Part shown: positions 1-8,482 of the stretch, one piece after another
How the letters are laid out: every line of letters begins with the position of its first letter
Numbering within the stretch: position 1 is the stretch's first letter
From: an uncultured Spirochaetaceae bacterium
GTDB lineage: Bacteria; Spirochaetota; Spirochaetia; Treponematales; UBA12059
Length of the DNA: 8,482 nt
Direction of reading: 5' to 3'
Assembly: GCA_938004315.1 (NCBI GenBank)
Contig: CALKWG010000116.1
Coordinates: 1-8,482 of the forward strand
The notes under the pieces: model-generated
What the model was told of the DNA's origin: nothing
The model's database searches: none
The model's input: only the letters and a program-made list of their open reading frames with translations
Program-made: the position numbers and the translations under genes

Positions 1-42
1 CCGAGATCTACACTCTTTCCCTACACGACGCTCTTCCGATCT
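1..42 (+). other. Illumina TruSeq universal (P5) adapter remnant
   Basis: These bases match, from memory, the last 42 of the 58 nt of the Illumina universal adapter, ending in the characteristic CGCTCTTCCGATCT. This is library-construction sequence left at a contig end, not genomic DNA. It happens to contain no stop in the reading frame of the downstream ABC transporter gene, so automatic gene callers may extend that protein into it. The base composition also differs from the GC-rich DNA that follows. Confidence 0.97.
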
Positions 43-307
43 CCAGATGGAGCTGTTGGAGACCCTGAGGGCGCTCGCCCGCGCCGGCAAGGCCGTGCTC
101 GTAAGCCTACACGACGTGAACGCCGCCAGGCGCTACGCCGACGAGGTCGCGCTTATCGACCGCGCCGGAGGCTGCCGCTGGGGAGCCCCCGAGGAGGCCC
201 TCGCGCCCGAGCGCCTGGAGGAGGCCTACGATACCGAGTTCCTGCACGGGCACGTCGAGGGCTACGGCCGCTTCGTACTCCCCTTATCGAAACGCAAGAA
301 AGGTTAA
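43..307 (+). CDS. ABC transporter ATP-binding protein, FecE/BtuD/HmuV type, C-terminal fragment
   Basis: This is the last ~87 residues of an ATPase that is normally about 250-260 residues long; the Walker A, signature, Walker B and D-loop parts are lost at the contig end. The H-loop is visible as VSLHDVNAARRYADE, with the switch histidine at about codon 22 counted from the ATG at 47. It is followed by the family's usual tail: a G-x-P-E-E segment, then an L-E-x-x-Y segment. Base 43 plus codon 44-46 would read (Hi)s-Gln, matching the HQ that follows the D-loop in this family, so real sequence probably starts exactly at 43. The ATG at 47 is internal, not a start. The family powers uptake of iron-siderophores, haem or cobalamin. 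Its place 9 bp before cobT suggests corrinoid import, but the fragment alone cannot tell these substrates apart. It should act on the cytoplasmic face of the inner membrane. Confidence 0.88.
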
Positions 308-316
308 TATATTATT

Positions 317-1414
317 ATGTCGCATGCATATGATTCAGAGAGAGTGCGAGCGGAGGCGAAAGCCCTGCTCGACGACCTAACGAAGCCCAAGGGCAGCCTA
401 GGTAGGCTCGAGGATTACGCCGAGCGACTCGCGGTCATACAGGGCGTAGCCCCGCCGCGGATACGCCGGAAGGCCGCCTTCGTCCTGGCCGGCGACCACG
501 GCGTGACCGAGGAGGGCGTCTCGCTCTATCCTAAGGAAGTCACGGCCCAGATGGTGCATAACTTCATGGCCGGCGGCGCGGGCATCAACGTCCTGTCGCG
601 CGCCTGCGGCTTCGAGCTGTTCGCGGTCGACGCCGGCGTCGACGCCGACTTTCCGGCCTGGCCCCGCCGAGGCGAGGGCGTGGCGCGGAACGGCGCGCCG
701 ACGCCCGGCTTCTTCGGCATGAAGGCCGTACGCGGGACGAGGGACTTCGCCCGCGAGCCGGCCCTGTCCCCGGCCGAGTTCGAGGCTTGCCTGGAGCACG
801 GCCGGGAGCTGGCGGAGTTCGCCGCGGCCGAGGGCTACGACATCGTGGCCCTCGGAGACATGGGCATAGGCAACACGACGAGCGCCGCCGCCCTGCTCGT
901 CGCCTTCGGCTTCGACCCCGAGGCGATCGTCGACCGCGGTACCGGCATCGACGACGGCGCGTTGGAGCGTAAGCGCCGCGTCATCCTCGAAGCCGTCGCC
1001 GCGCGCGGGCCCTTCGCCGCCGGCCCGGAGGGGGCTAAGGCGATCGGCGCGGCCTTCGCCGGCCCGGAGATCGCGACGGCCGCCGGCATGATCCTGGCCC
1101 TGAAGGGCCGCCGCCTAGCCTGTATGATAGACGGCTTCCCCATCACGGCCGCGGCCGCCCTGGCTTGGAAGATCGACGCCTCGGTCGCGGATTTCCTCTT
1201 CGCCGGCCACCTCTCCAAGGTCAAGGGCCATCTGCCGATCCTCCGGGCCATGGGCCTCGAGCCCGTCGTGTCGCTCGACATGCGCCTGGGCGAGGGCACG
1301 GGCGCGGTCATAGGCGGCTTCATCGTCGAGCTCGGCGCCAAGATAGCCGGGCAGATGGCGCGCTTCTCCGAGCTGGCCGTCTCCAAGGCCGTCGATGAAG
1401 AGAAGGATTATTAA
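317..1414 (+). CDS. cobT: Nicotinate-nucleotide--dimethylbenzimidazole phosphoribosyltransferase (CobT)
   Basis: CobT transfers phosphoribose from nicotinate mononucleotide to a lower-ligand base such as 5,6-dimethylbenzimidazole, giving alpha-ribazole phosphate for assembly of the nucleotide loop of cobalamin. The 365-residue protein is full length (family about 350). Visible motifs in order are KPKGSLGRLE (23-32), AGDHGV (58-63), a YPKEVTAQMV-type segment followed by GGAGINVL (72-93), GDMGIGNTT (180-188), GTGIDD (208-213) and RLGEGTGA (323-330). Glu326 in the last motif should be the catalytic base (Glu317 in Salmonella CobT). Around residues 112-133 it is somewhat longer than I remember for the family. 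The ATG at 317 lies 9 bp after the ABC gene, with a purine-rich AAGAAAGG at 296-303 as a distant ribosome binding site. It is cytoplasmic and appears cotranscribed with its neighbours. Which base it uses cannot be read from the sequence. Confidence 0.96.
   Translation: MSHAYDSERVRAEAKALLDDLTKPKGSLGRLEDYAERLAVIQGVAPPRIRRKAAFVLAGDHGVTEEGVSLYPKEVTAQMVHNFMAGGAGINVLSRACGFELFAVDAGVDADFPAWPRRGEGVARNGAPTPGFFGMKAVRGTRDFAREPALSPAEFEACLEHGRELAEFAAAEGYDIVALGDMGIGNTTSAAALLVAFGFDPEAIVDRGTGIDDGALERKRRVILEAVAARGPFAAGPEGAKAIGAAFAGPEIATAAGMILALKGRRLACMIDGFPITAAAALAWKIDASVADFLFAGHLSKVKGHLPILRAMGLEPVVSLDMRLGEGTGAVIGGFIVELGAKIAGQMARFSELAVSKAVDEEKDY
1401..1407 (+). promoter_or_regulatory. Ribosome binding site of the CobD-CobQ fusion gene
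   Basis: AGAAGGA lies inside the end of cobT, 10 bases before the ATG at 1418. It supports that ATG as the start, and the encoded protein then has the HGG motif typical of CobD N-termini at residues 6-8. Confidence 0.6.
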
Positions 1415-1417
1415 CGC

Positions 1418-4242
<2,825 letters not shown>

Positions 4243-4246
<4 letters not shown>

Positions 4247-5271
4247 TCGAGCTACCCGGCGGCGCGGCCGCCCGCGTCCTCGCGCTAGCGCTCGGCTTGG
4301 CCTTGGACGCCGCCATAGGCGACCCCGCGTTCGCCTGGCACCCGGTCAGGCTGATAGGCCGCCTGGCGGCCCGGGCGGAAGCCCATGCCAGAAGGCTCAA
4401 CGCGCCGTCCGCCGGGCCCTGCGTCCCCGGCGGACGCCGTAGCCGGCGCCTGGTCGCGGCCGGCGCCCTGGCCTGGGCCGTCGTCATGGCCGCTTCGATA
4501 GCCGCCGCGCTCCTCTTGGAACGGGCCGCTTCCGCCGCGCATCCCGCCCTGGGCCTCGCCGCCGGCGCCCTGATCGTCTGGGCCTCCGTCGCCCCGAGCG
4601 ACCTGGCGCGCCACGCGCTTCGGGTCAAGGCCGCGCTCGAGGCCGATCTCGCCGAGGGAGCCGCGGAGCCGCGGCGCGGCCGGGCGGCTGTCGCCATGCT
4701 CGTGGGGCGGGAGGTCTCGCGGCTAGATTACGCGGGGGTCGCGCGCGCCTGCGTCGAAAGCGTCGCCGAGAGCTCCGTGGACGGCGCGGCGGCTCCGCTC
4801 TTCTGGGCGCTGCTCCTGGGGCCTTGGGGCGGCTTCGCCTATCGGGCGGCCAACACGATGGACTCCATGTTCGGCCACAAGGACGGGCGCTATTACAGCT
4901 TCGGCCTCGTCGCCGCCCGGGCCGACGACGCGCTCAACTGGGCGCCGGCCCGCATCGGCGGGCTTCTCGCGTGCTTCGCCGCGCCGGCAGTCGGCGGGAA
5001 GCTCGGTCCGGCCCTGCGGGCATTAGTAAAATATCGCGCGGCGCACGAAAGCCCGAACGCCGGCCATCCGGAGGCCGCCTACGCCGGCGCGCTCGGGCTA
5101 TGCCTCGGGGGGCCGACCGCCTACGCCGAAGGCGTCGTCGACAAGCCTTGGATGCTGCCCGAAGGCCGCGACGCCGGGCCGGAGGACATAGGCCGTGCCC
5201 TCAGGCTTCTCGCCCTGCAATTAATGCTCGTCTTCGCCCTGCCGGCCGCCGCGCTCCTGGCCGCGGCCTAG
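4243..5271 (+). CDS. cbiB: Adenosylcobinamide-phosphate synthase (CbiB)
   Basis: CbiB is a membrane enzyme that joins adenosylcobyric acid with (R)-1-amino-2-propanol phosphate, giving adenosylcobinamide phosphate. The 342-residue protein has the usual family length and motifs: DAAIGDP then HPVRLIG (22-39), APSDLARHALRVKAALE (117-133), VGREVSRLD (154-162), CVESVAESSVDG (170-181), FAYRAANTMDSMFGHKDGRY (198-217), DDALNWAPARI (228-238), and HESPNAGHPEAAYAGALG (268-285). Hydrophobic segments at about 10-25, 69-92, 102-117, 184-200, 238-250 and 320-341 fit a multi-pass inner-membrane protein. The start is a GTG overlapping the preceding stop; the IGDP and HPV motifs fall at their usual distance from it. 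Both substrates come from the fusion protein encoded immediately upstream. The name is sometimes written cobD in the aerobic-pathway nomenclature (Pseudomonas denitrificans), not to be confused with the decarboxylase CobD. Confidence 0.96.
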
Positions 5272-5401
5272 GTTCCCGCGCCTTACGCGGCCTCGATGGC
5301 CGTCCGCGGCGGCATGTCTACTTCGCCGCCGGGGCGAGGAAGCCGGGGAAATCGCGAAAAACATACAAAATTCTCTATCGTTATGGAAAAGTTGCTGAAC
5401 G

Positions 5402-5428
5402 TAAATTATGCTTTAAGCGCATCGATAC
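5402..5428 (+). promoter_or_regulatory. Candidate sigma-28-like promoter of the chemotaxis receptor gene
   Basis: TAAA at 5402-5405 is followed after exactly 15 bases by ATCGATAC (5421-5428), which shares the CGATA core with the flagellar sigma-28 consensus TAAA-N15-GCCGATAA. Receptor genes commonly belong to that regulon. Against it, the expected transcription start (about 5434-5436) would fall on the GGAGG ribosome binding site. The match may be chance or the true promoter may lie a little upstream in the AT-rich tract. Confidence 0.3.
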
Positions 5429-5430
5429 AC

Positions 5431-5435
5431 GGAGG
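5431..5435 (+). promoter_or_regulatory. Ribosome binding site of the chemotaxis receptor gene
   Basis: GGAGG lies 8 bases before the ATG at 5444, a near-ideal spacing. It supports that start, which puts a short positively charged N-terminus directly before the first membrane segment. Confidence 0.75.
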
Positions 5436-5443
5436 CCCCCCGC

Positions 5444-7651
5444 ATGAAAGCGCGCCGCATCGTCACCATCCGCTCCAAGCTCGTCCTCACCCTTATACTG
5501 GGCCTTACCGTCGTGTTCGGCTCTACCGGGACGCTCGTCGGCCTCAGGGTTTTCGAGCACACCAAGGAGACCGCCAGGCTTTATATGGAGAGCCTCTCGC
5601 GCGAATACGCCAATAAGACCGACGCCCTCCTTGAAATTCCCATGGATACGGCCCGAGCCCTAGCCCGCGCCTTCGAAGGCTACGAGTCCCTGCCCGCCGC
5701 CGGGCGACGGGCGACGATACTGGCCATGCTACGCCCCGTACTAGGCATAAGCGACCAGTTCGTCGGAATCTGGACGCTCTGGGAGCCGGACGCCTTAGAG
5801 GGGAACGACGCCGCCTGGGCGGGCCGGACCGAGCTCGGTAGCGACGCCCGGGGCCGATTTACTCCCTACGTCGTTCGGACGAACGGCGGACTCGCCTTGG
5901 AGGTCCCGAATTCCGAAGATGGTTACGGCGAGGGCTACTATACGATCCCCAAGGCTACGCGGCTGGAGCATATCACCGAGCCCTATCTGTATCCGGTGCA
6001 GGGCAAGGACGTGCTCATGATCACGACCGTGGCGCCCGTTATCGTGAACGGCAAATTCTTAGGCGTAGTCGGCATCGATATAGCCACCGAAGGCTTGAAC
6101 GCGGAGCTATCCACTCTCGCCCTGTATCGAACCGGCTTCGGCCGGCTCATCTCGCCCGATGGCATGGTCGTGGCGCATAAGGACGCCTCACGTATCGGTA
6201 AGAAGGCGCCCGAATGGGACGGGGAGGAGCGGGCGGAGGTCATGCAGGCCCTGGCCAGCGGTAAATCCTTCACGCGCATCTCGTATTCGGTCTCGCTCAA
6301 GATGAACACGGTCAAGAGCTTCGTCCCCATCTTCATCGGCGAGGATCCCAAGCCATGGATGTACGGCACCGTCGTCCCCGAGGACGAGATCTACGAGGAC
6401 CTCTCGAAGGCCATCGGCGCCATCGTCATTCTCATGGGCGGCGGCTTCGCCCTGATCCTAGCGCTCGTTTGGGCGCTCACCGGCGCGATGCTCAGGCCTT
6501 TAAGGCGGACGCAGGAGGCCATCCGAGACATAGCCCAGGGCGAGGCGGACCTGACCAAGACCATAAGCGCCAAGGGCAACGACGAACTGCGCCTGCTCGC
6601 CGATGATTTTAACCTGTTCATCGGCAACCTCTCGGGCATCGTCGCCACGATACGCGACGAGATGCGCAACCTGCAACAGCTCGGCCGCGGTCTGTCCGAG
6701 AGCATGGAGCAGACCTCGAGCGCCATCATCCAGATCAACAGCAACATAGAGAGCGCCGGCAAGTCCTTCTCGGCGCAGCACGGCGCGGTCGACGAGGTAA
6801 GCGCCACGGTCGAGGAGATCGTGGGCAACATAGGCAGCCTGAACCGCCTGGTCGGGGACCAGACCGAGTACCTGAGCTCCAGCGCCTCGGCGGTGGAGCA
6901 GATGGTTGCTAACATGGACTCCATCACCAAGAACATCGACGCGAGCATGGCCTCCTATACCGCGCTAGACGAGGCTTCGGAGCGCGGCTACGACCGACTC
7001 AACGCCGTCTCGGAGGCCATAGCTAACATCGCCTCGCAGTCGCGAGGCCTCGAGGAGACCAACGCGGTCATCAGCTCCATCGCCTCCCAGACCAACCTCC
7101 TGGCCATGAACGCGGCTATAGAGGCGGCCCACGCCGGCGAGGCGGGCAAGGGCTTCGCGGTGGTAGCCGACGAGATACGCAAGCTGGCCGAGGACACGGC
7201 GGCGCGCTCGGGCGAGATCCGCGGCGTGCTCAAGGCCCTAGGAGGCCACGTCGAATCCGCGGTCGCCATGTCGGGAGAGGCGGGCAAGTCGTTCGACTCC
7301 ATCCGCTCGTCGGTGAAGGACGTCGTGACCAGGCAGCGCGAGATACGGCACGCCGTAGAAGAGCAGACCGCGGGCAATCAGGTCGTGCTTGAAAGCGTCG
7401 ATAAGCTTAGGCGCATCAGCGCCGAGGTAGAGTCGGGCTCGAGCGAGATGAGCGCCGGCAGCCAGACCATCCTACGCTCGGTACAGATCTTGTCCGACGT
7501 GACGGCCGAGGCCCAGCGGGCCATCAAAGAGATCACCGACGGCACCAAGGATATCAACGAATCGGTCGTGAAGGTAAGCGAGCTCAGCCGCCGGACCACG
7601 GAAAGCATAGGCTCGGTCGAGGAGACTATAGGGCGCTTCAAGGTTCTCTAG
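5444..7651 (+). CDS. Methyl-accepting chemotaxis protein with dCache-like sensor domain
   Basis: This 735-residue inner-membrane receptor should detect a ligand outside the cytoplasm and control CheA through CheW. It has a basic N-terminus and a first membrane segment (about 12-33). An extracellular sensor follows (about 35-320), with dCache-type segments such as [18 protein letters not shown] (110-127), GRFTPYVVR (137-145), [14 protein letters not shown] (179-192) and [12 protein letters not shown] (203-214). A second membrane segment (about 323-347), HAMP (about 349-402) and a long helical signalling domain to the end complete it. The hairpin tip [20 protein letters not shown] (549-568) is well conserved, and its wording is typical of spirochaete receptors. 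Several Glu-Glu sites flanked by small residues, for example SATVEEIV (453-460), could be methylated. There is no NWETF-like CheR/CheB tether at the C-terminus. The ligand is unknown; the RxWY core that I recall for amino-acid-binding dCache domains is not evident. The gene seems to be its own transcription unit. Confidence 0.95.
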   Translation: MKARRIVTIRSKLVLTLILGLTVVFGSTGTLVGLRVFEHTKETARLYMESLSREYANKTDALLEIPMDTARALARAFEGYESLPAAGRRATILAMLRPVLGISDQFVGIWTLWEPDALEGNDAAWAGRTELGSDARGRFTPYVVRTNGGLALEVPNSEDGYGEGYYTIPKATRLEHITEPYLYPVQGKDVLMITTVAPVIVNGKFLGVVGIDIATEGLNAELSTLALYRTGFGRLISPDGMVVAHKDASRIGKKAPEWDGEERAEVMQALASGKSFTRISYSVSLKMNTVKSFVPIFIGEDPKPWMYGTVVPEDEIYEDLSKAIGAIVILMGGGFALILALVWALTGAMLRPLRRTQEAIRDIAQGEADLTKTISAKGNDELRLLADDFNLFIGNLSGIVATIRDEMRNLQQLGRGLSESMEQTSSAIIQINSNIESAGKSFSAQHGAVDEVSATVEEIVGNIGSLNRLVGDQTEYLSSSASAVEQMVANMDSITKNIDASMASYTALDEASERGYDRLNAVSEAIANIASQSRGLEETNAVISSIASQTNLLAMNAAIEAAHAGEAGKGFAVVADEIRKLAEDTAARSGEIRGVLKALGGHVESAVAMSGEAGKSFDSIRSSVKDVVTRQREIRHAVEEQTAGNQVVLESVDKLRRISAEVESGSSEMSAGSQTILRSVQILSDVTAEAQRAIKEITDGTKDINESVVKVSELSRRTTESIGSVEETIGRFKVL

Positions 7652-7655
7652 TCGC

Positions 7656-8482
7656 TTAGTCGAGGCGCTTAAGCCGCGATATAGCCTTGAGGGCGCGGGC
7701 CGCCGAGCCGTCCTCGCCGTAAGGCGCGGCGACGAGGCCGGTTAGGCGCGGCCAGCCGTCGTAGACGACGGCGCGCTCATGCGAGAACTCTAAGAAGCCT
7801 CGCTCGCCGTGGTAGGCGCCGGTTCCGCTCATCCCCACGCCGCCGAAGGGCAGCTTGGGGTTGGCCACCTGAAGGATGACGTTGTTGACGAGCGCGCCGC
7901 CGGAGCTAGTCCGGGCTATGATCCGCCGCAGGGCGGCCTTATCGCGGCCGAAGGCGTACAGGGCCAGGGGCCTGGGCCCTCCCCGGACATAGGCTATGGC
8001 CTCCTCCGCGTCCTTATACGAGACGATGGGCAGGACGGGGCCGAAGATCTCCCGGCGCATGAGCGGCATCTCCGGCCGCGCGCCCAGGACCACGGTCGGC
8101 TCGAGGTAGCGCTCGGCGGGCTCGGCCGCGCCGCCGTAGGCTATGCGCGCGCCCATCCTGACGCTCTCGGCCAGGTCGGCGGCGATGCGTTCGGCGCTCC
8201 TCTCGTCGACGATGCGGGCGAGGTCGGGGCTCGCCCGGCGCGCCTCGCCCGTCGGGCCGTACATGGCGTCCCAGCGCTTCCCGATCAAGGACGCCAGCTC
8301 CTCCGCCGAGCTTTCGGGCGCCAGGACGTAGTCCGGGGCTATGCAGGTTTGGCCGGCGTTCAGCGCCTTGCCCCAGGCTAGGCTCGCGGCGGCGGCGGCC
8401 AGGTCTGCGTCGGGCAGGACGATGGCAGGCGACTTGCCGCCGAGCTCCAGGGTGACCGAGGCATGGACGGCGGCGGCCTTGG
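7656..8482 (-). CDS. Aldehyde dehydrogenase, class 3 (ALDH3)-like, N-terminus beyond the window
   Basis: The C-terminal 274 residues of an NAD(P)-dependent aldehyde dehydrogenase, which oxidises aldehydes to carboxylic acids. The frame stays open to the right edge, so roughly the first 180-200 residues of a ~455-residue protein are missing. The TTG at 8286-8288 is internal, because conserved family sequence continues upstream of it. Visible motifs are LELGGKSP with the general-base Glu (codon 8445-8447), GQTCIAPDYV with the catalytic Cys (codon 8343-8345), EIFGPVLP, and the C-terminal NPKLPFGGVGMSGTGAYHG then FSHERAVV. The Glu-to-Cys distance of 34 residues and the CIAPDYV and AYHG motifs point to the class 3 family, which includes fatty and aromatic aldehyde dehydrogenases and coniferyl aldehyde dehydrogenase. 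The substrate cannot be told. It is convergent with the receptor gene, 4 bp between stops, and has no evident link to the B12 genes. Confidence 0.93.
   Translation of the reverse strand, partial: KAAAVHASVTLELGGKSPAIVLPDADLAAAAASLAWGKALNAGQTCIAPDYVLAPESSAEELASLIGKRWDAMYGPTGEARRASPDLARIVDERSAERIAADLAESVRMGARIAYGGAAEPAERYLEPTVVLGARPEMPLMRREIFGPVLPIVSYKDAEEAIAYVRGGPRPLALYAFGRDKAALRRIIARTSSGGALVNNVILQVANPKLPFGGVGMSGTGAYHGERGFLEFSHERAVVYDGWPRLTGLVAAPYGEDGSAARALKAISRLKRLD

Larger units (their letters stand above)
5272..5443. other. Intergenic region: end of the B12 operon and upstream region of the receptor gene
   Basis: These 172 bases hold no convincing gene. The first ~75 bases are GC-rich like the genes. 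From about 5352 to 5428 the sequence turns strongly AT-rich, the clearest composition shift in the window apart from the adapter, as expected for a promoter. A GC stem of 7 bp (5307-5313 with 5325-5331, 11-base loop) follows cbiB but has no T-run, so I see no clear intrinsic terminator. I recognise no riboswitch. Confidence 0.6.

Noticed and set aside
47..49. ATG as the start of the ABC transporter gene
   Set aside because: It falls in the middle of the ATPase domain, just after the HQ position, and the true 5' part is cut off by the adapter-bearing contig end.
626..652. Repeated GTCGACGCCG in cobT
   Set aside because: It encodes a repeated Val-Asp-Ala in a conserved part of CobT (AVDAGVDAD), so it is explained by the protein sequence.
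5307..5331. GC-rich 7-bp hairpin after cbiB as an intrinsic terminator
   Set aside because: The 11-base loop and lack of a following T-run make it weak, and such stems are common by chance at this GC content.
5385..5396. Sigma-54-type promoter (TGG...TTGCT) before the receptor gene
   Set aside because: The GG and GC elements are only 7 bases apart; sigma-54 promoters need 10.
4824..5447. 207-codon plus-strand frame overlapping cbiB and the intergenic region
   Set aside because: It lies out of frame with cbiB, is extremely Arg-rich, and its start has no support; the open stretch is a by-product of GC content.
7667..7674. GCTTAAGC palindrome near the convergent gene ends
   Set aside because: At eight bases it is too short to suggest a terminator or binding site, and it lies within the end of the dehydrogenase coding sequence.
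8286..8288. TTG as the start codon of the aldehyde dehydrogenase
   Set aside because: The frame continues upstream through the catalytic Cys and Glu motifs to the window edge, so this codon is an internal leucine.
7809..8381. 190-codon plus-strand frame opposite the aldehyde dehydrogenase
   Set aside because: The minus-strand frame has the complete set of aldehyde dehydrogenase motifs, whereas this one has none; it is a shadow.

Overview
This is a GC-rich fragment carrying the 3' part of a corrinoid (vitamin B12) operon on the plus strand, then a methyl-accepting chemotaxis receptor, then a convergent, truncated aldehyde dehydrogenase. The coding style is dense: long ORFs rich in Ala, Arg and Gly, with gaps of a few bases. 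The receptor's signalling tip ([24 protein letters not shown], followed by [15 protein letters not shown]) most resembles receptors of Spirochaetes. A GC-rich spirochaete, known from a metagenome or single-cell assembly, is therefore my best guess, but it is an inference from one gene. The first 42 bases are not biological: they match the 3' part of the Illumina TruSeq universal (P5) adapter, so genomic sequence begins at about base 43.

Bases 43-5271 form one operon-like run. In order it holds the C-terminal end of a FecE/BtuD-type ABC transporter ATPase, cobT after 9 bp, a 942-residue CobD-CobQ fusion after 3 bp, and cbiB overlapping by 4 bp (GTGA). The logic is compact. CobD makes (R)-1-amino-2-propanol phosphate and CobQ makes adenosylcobyric acid; these are the two substrates that CbiB joins into adenosylcobinamide phosphate. 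CobT makes alpha-ribazole phosphate, the lower-ligand precursor. The ABC ATPase fits corrinoid or iron-complex uptake. The nucleotide-loop enzymes CobU/CobP and CobS, and any B12 riboswitch, are not in the window.

Bases 5272-5443 are the only real gap between genes. It starts GC-rich and becomes conspicuously AT-rich (about 5352-5428), where a promoter for the downstream receptor is expected; a sigma-28-like TAAA-N15-CGATA arrangement lies there. The receptor (5444-7651) has two membrane segments, a dCache-like extracellular sensor, HAMP and a full signalling domain. It ends 4 bp from the stop codon of a class 3-type aldehyde dehydrogenase on the minus strand, whose N-terminus lies beyond the right edge.

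I found no phage, transposon, CRISPR, tRNA/rRNA or defence-like features and no evidence for a wholly new system. The most notable biology is the CobD-CobQ fusion placed directly upstream of, and overlapping, cbiB.
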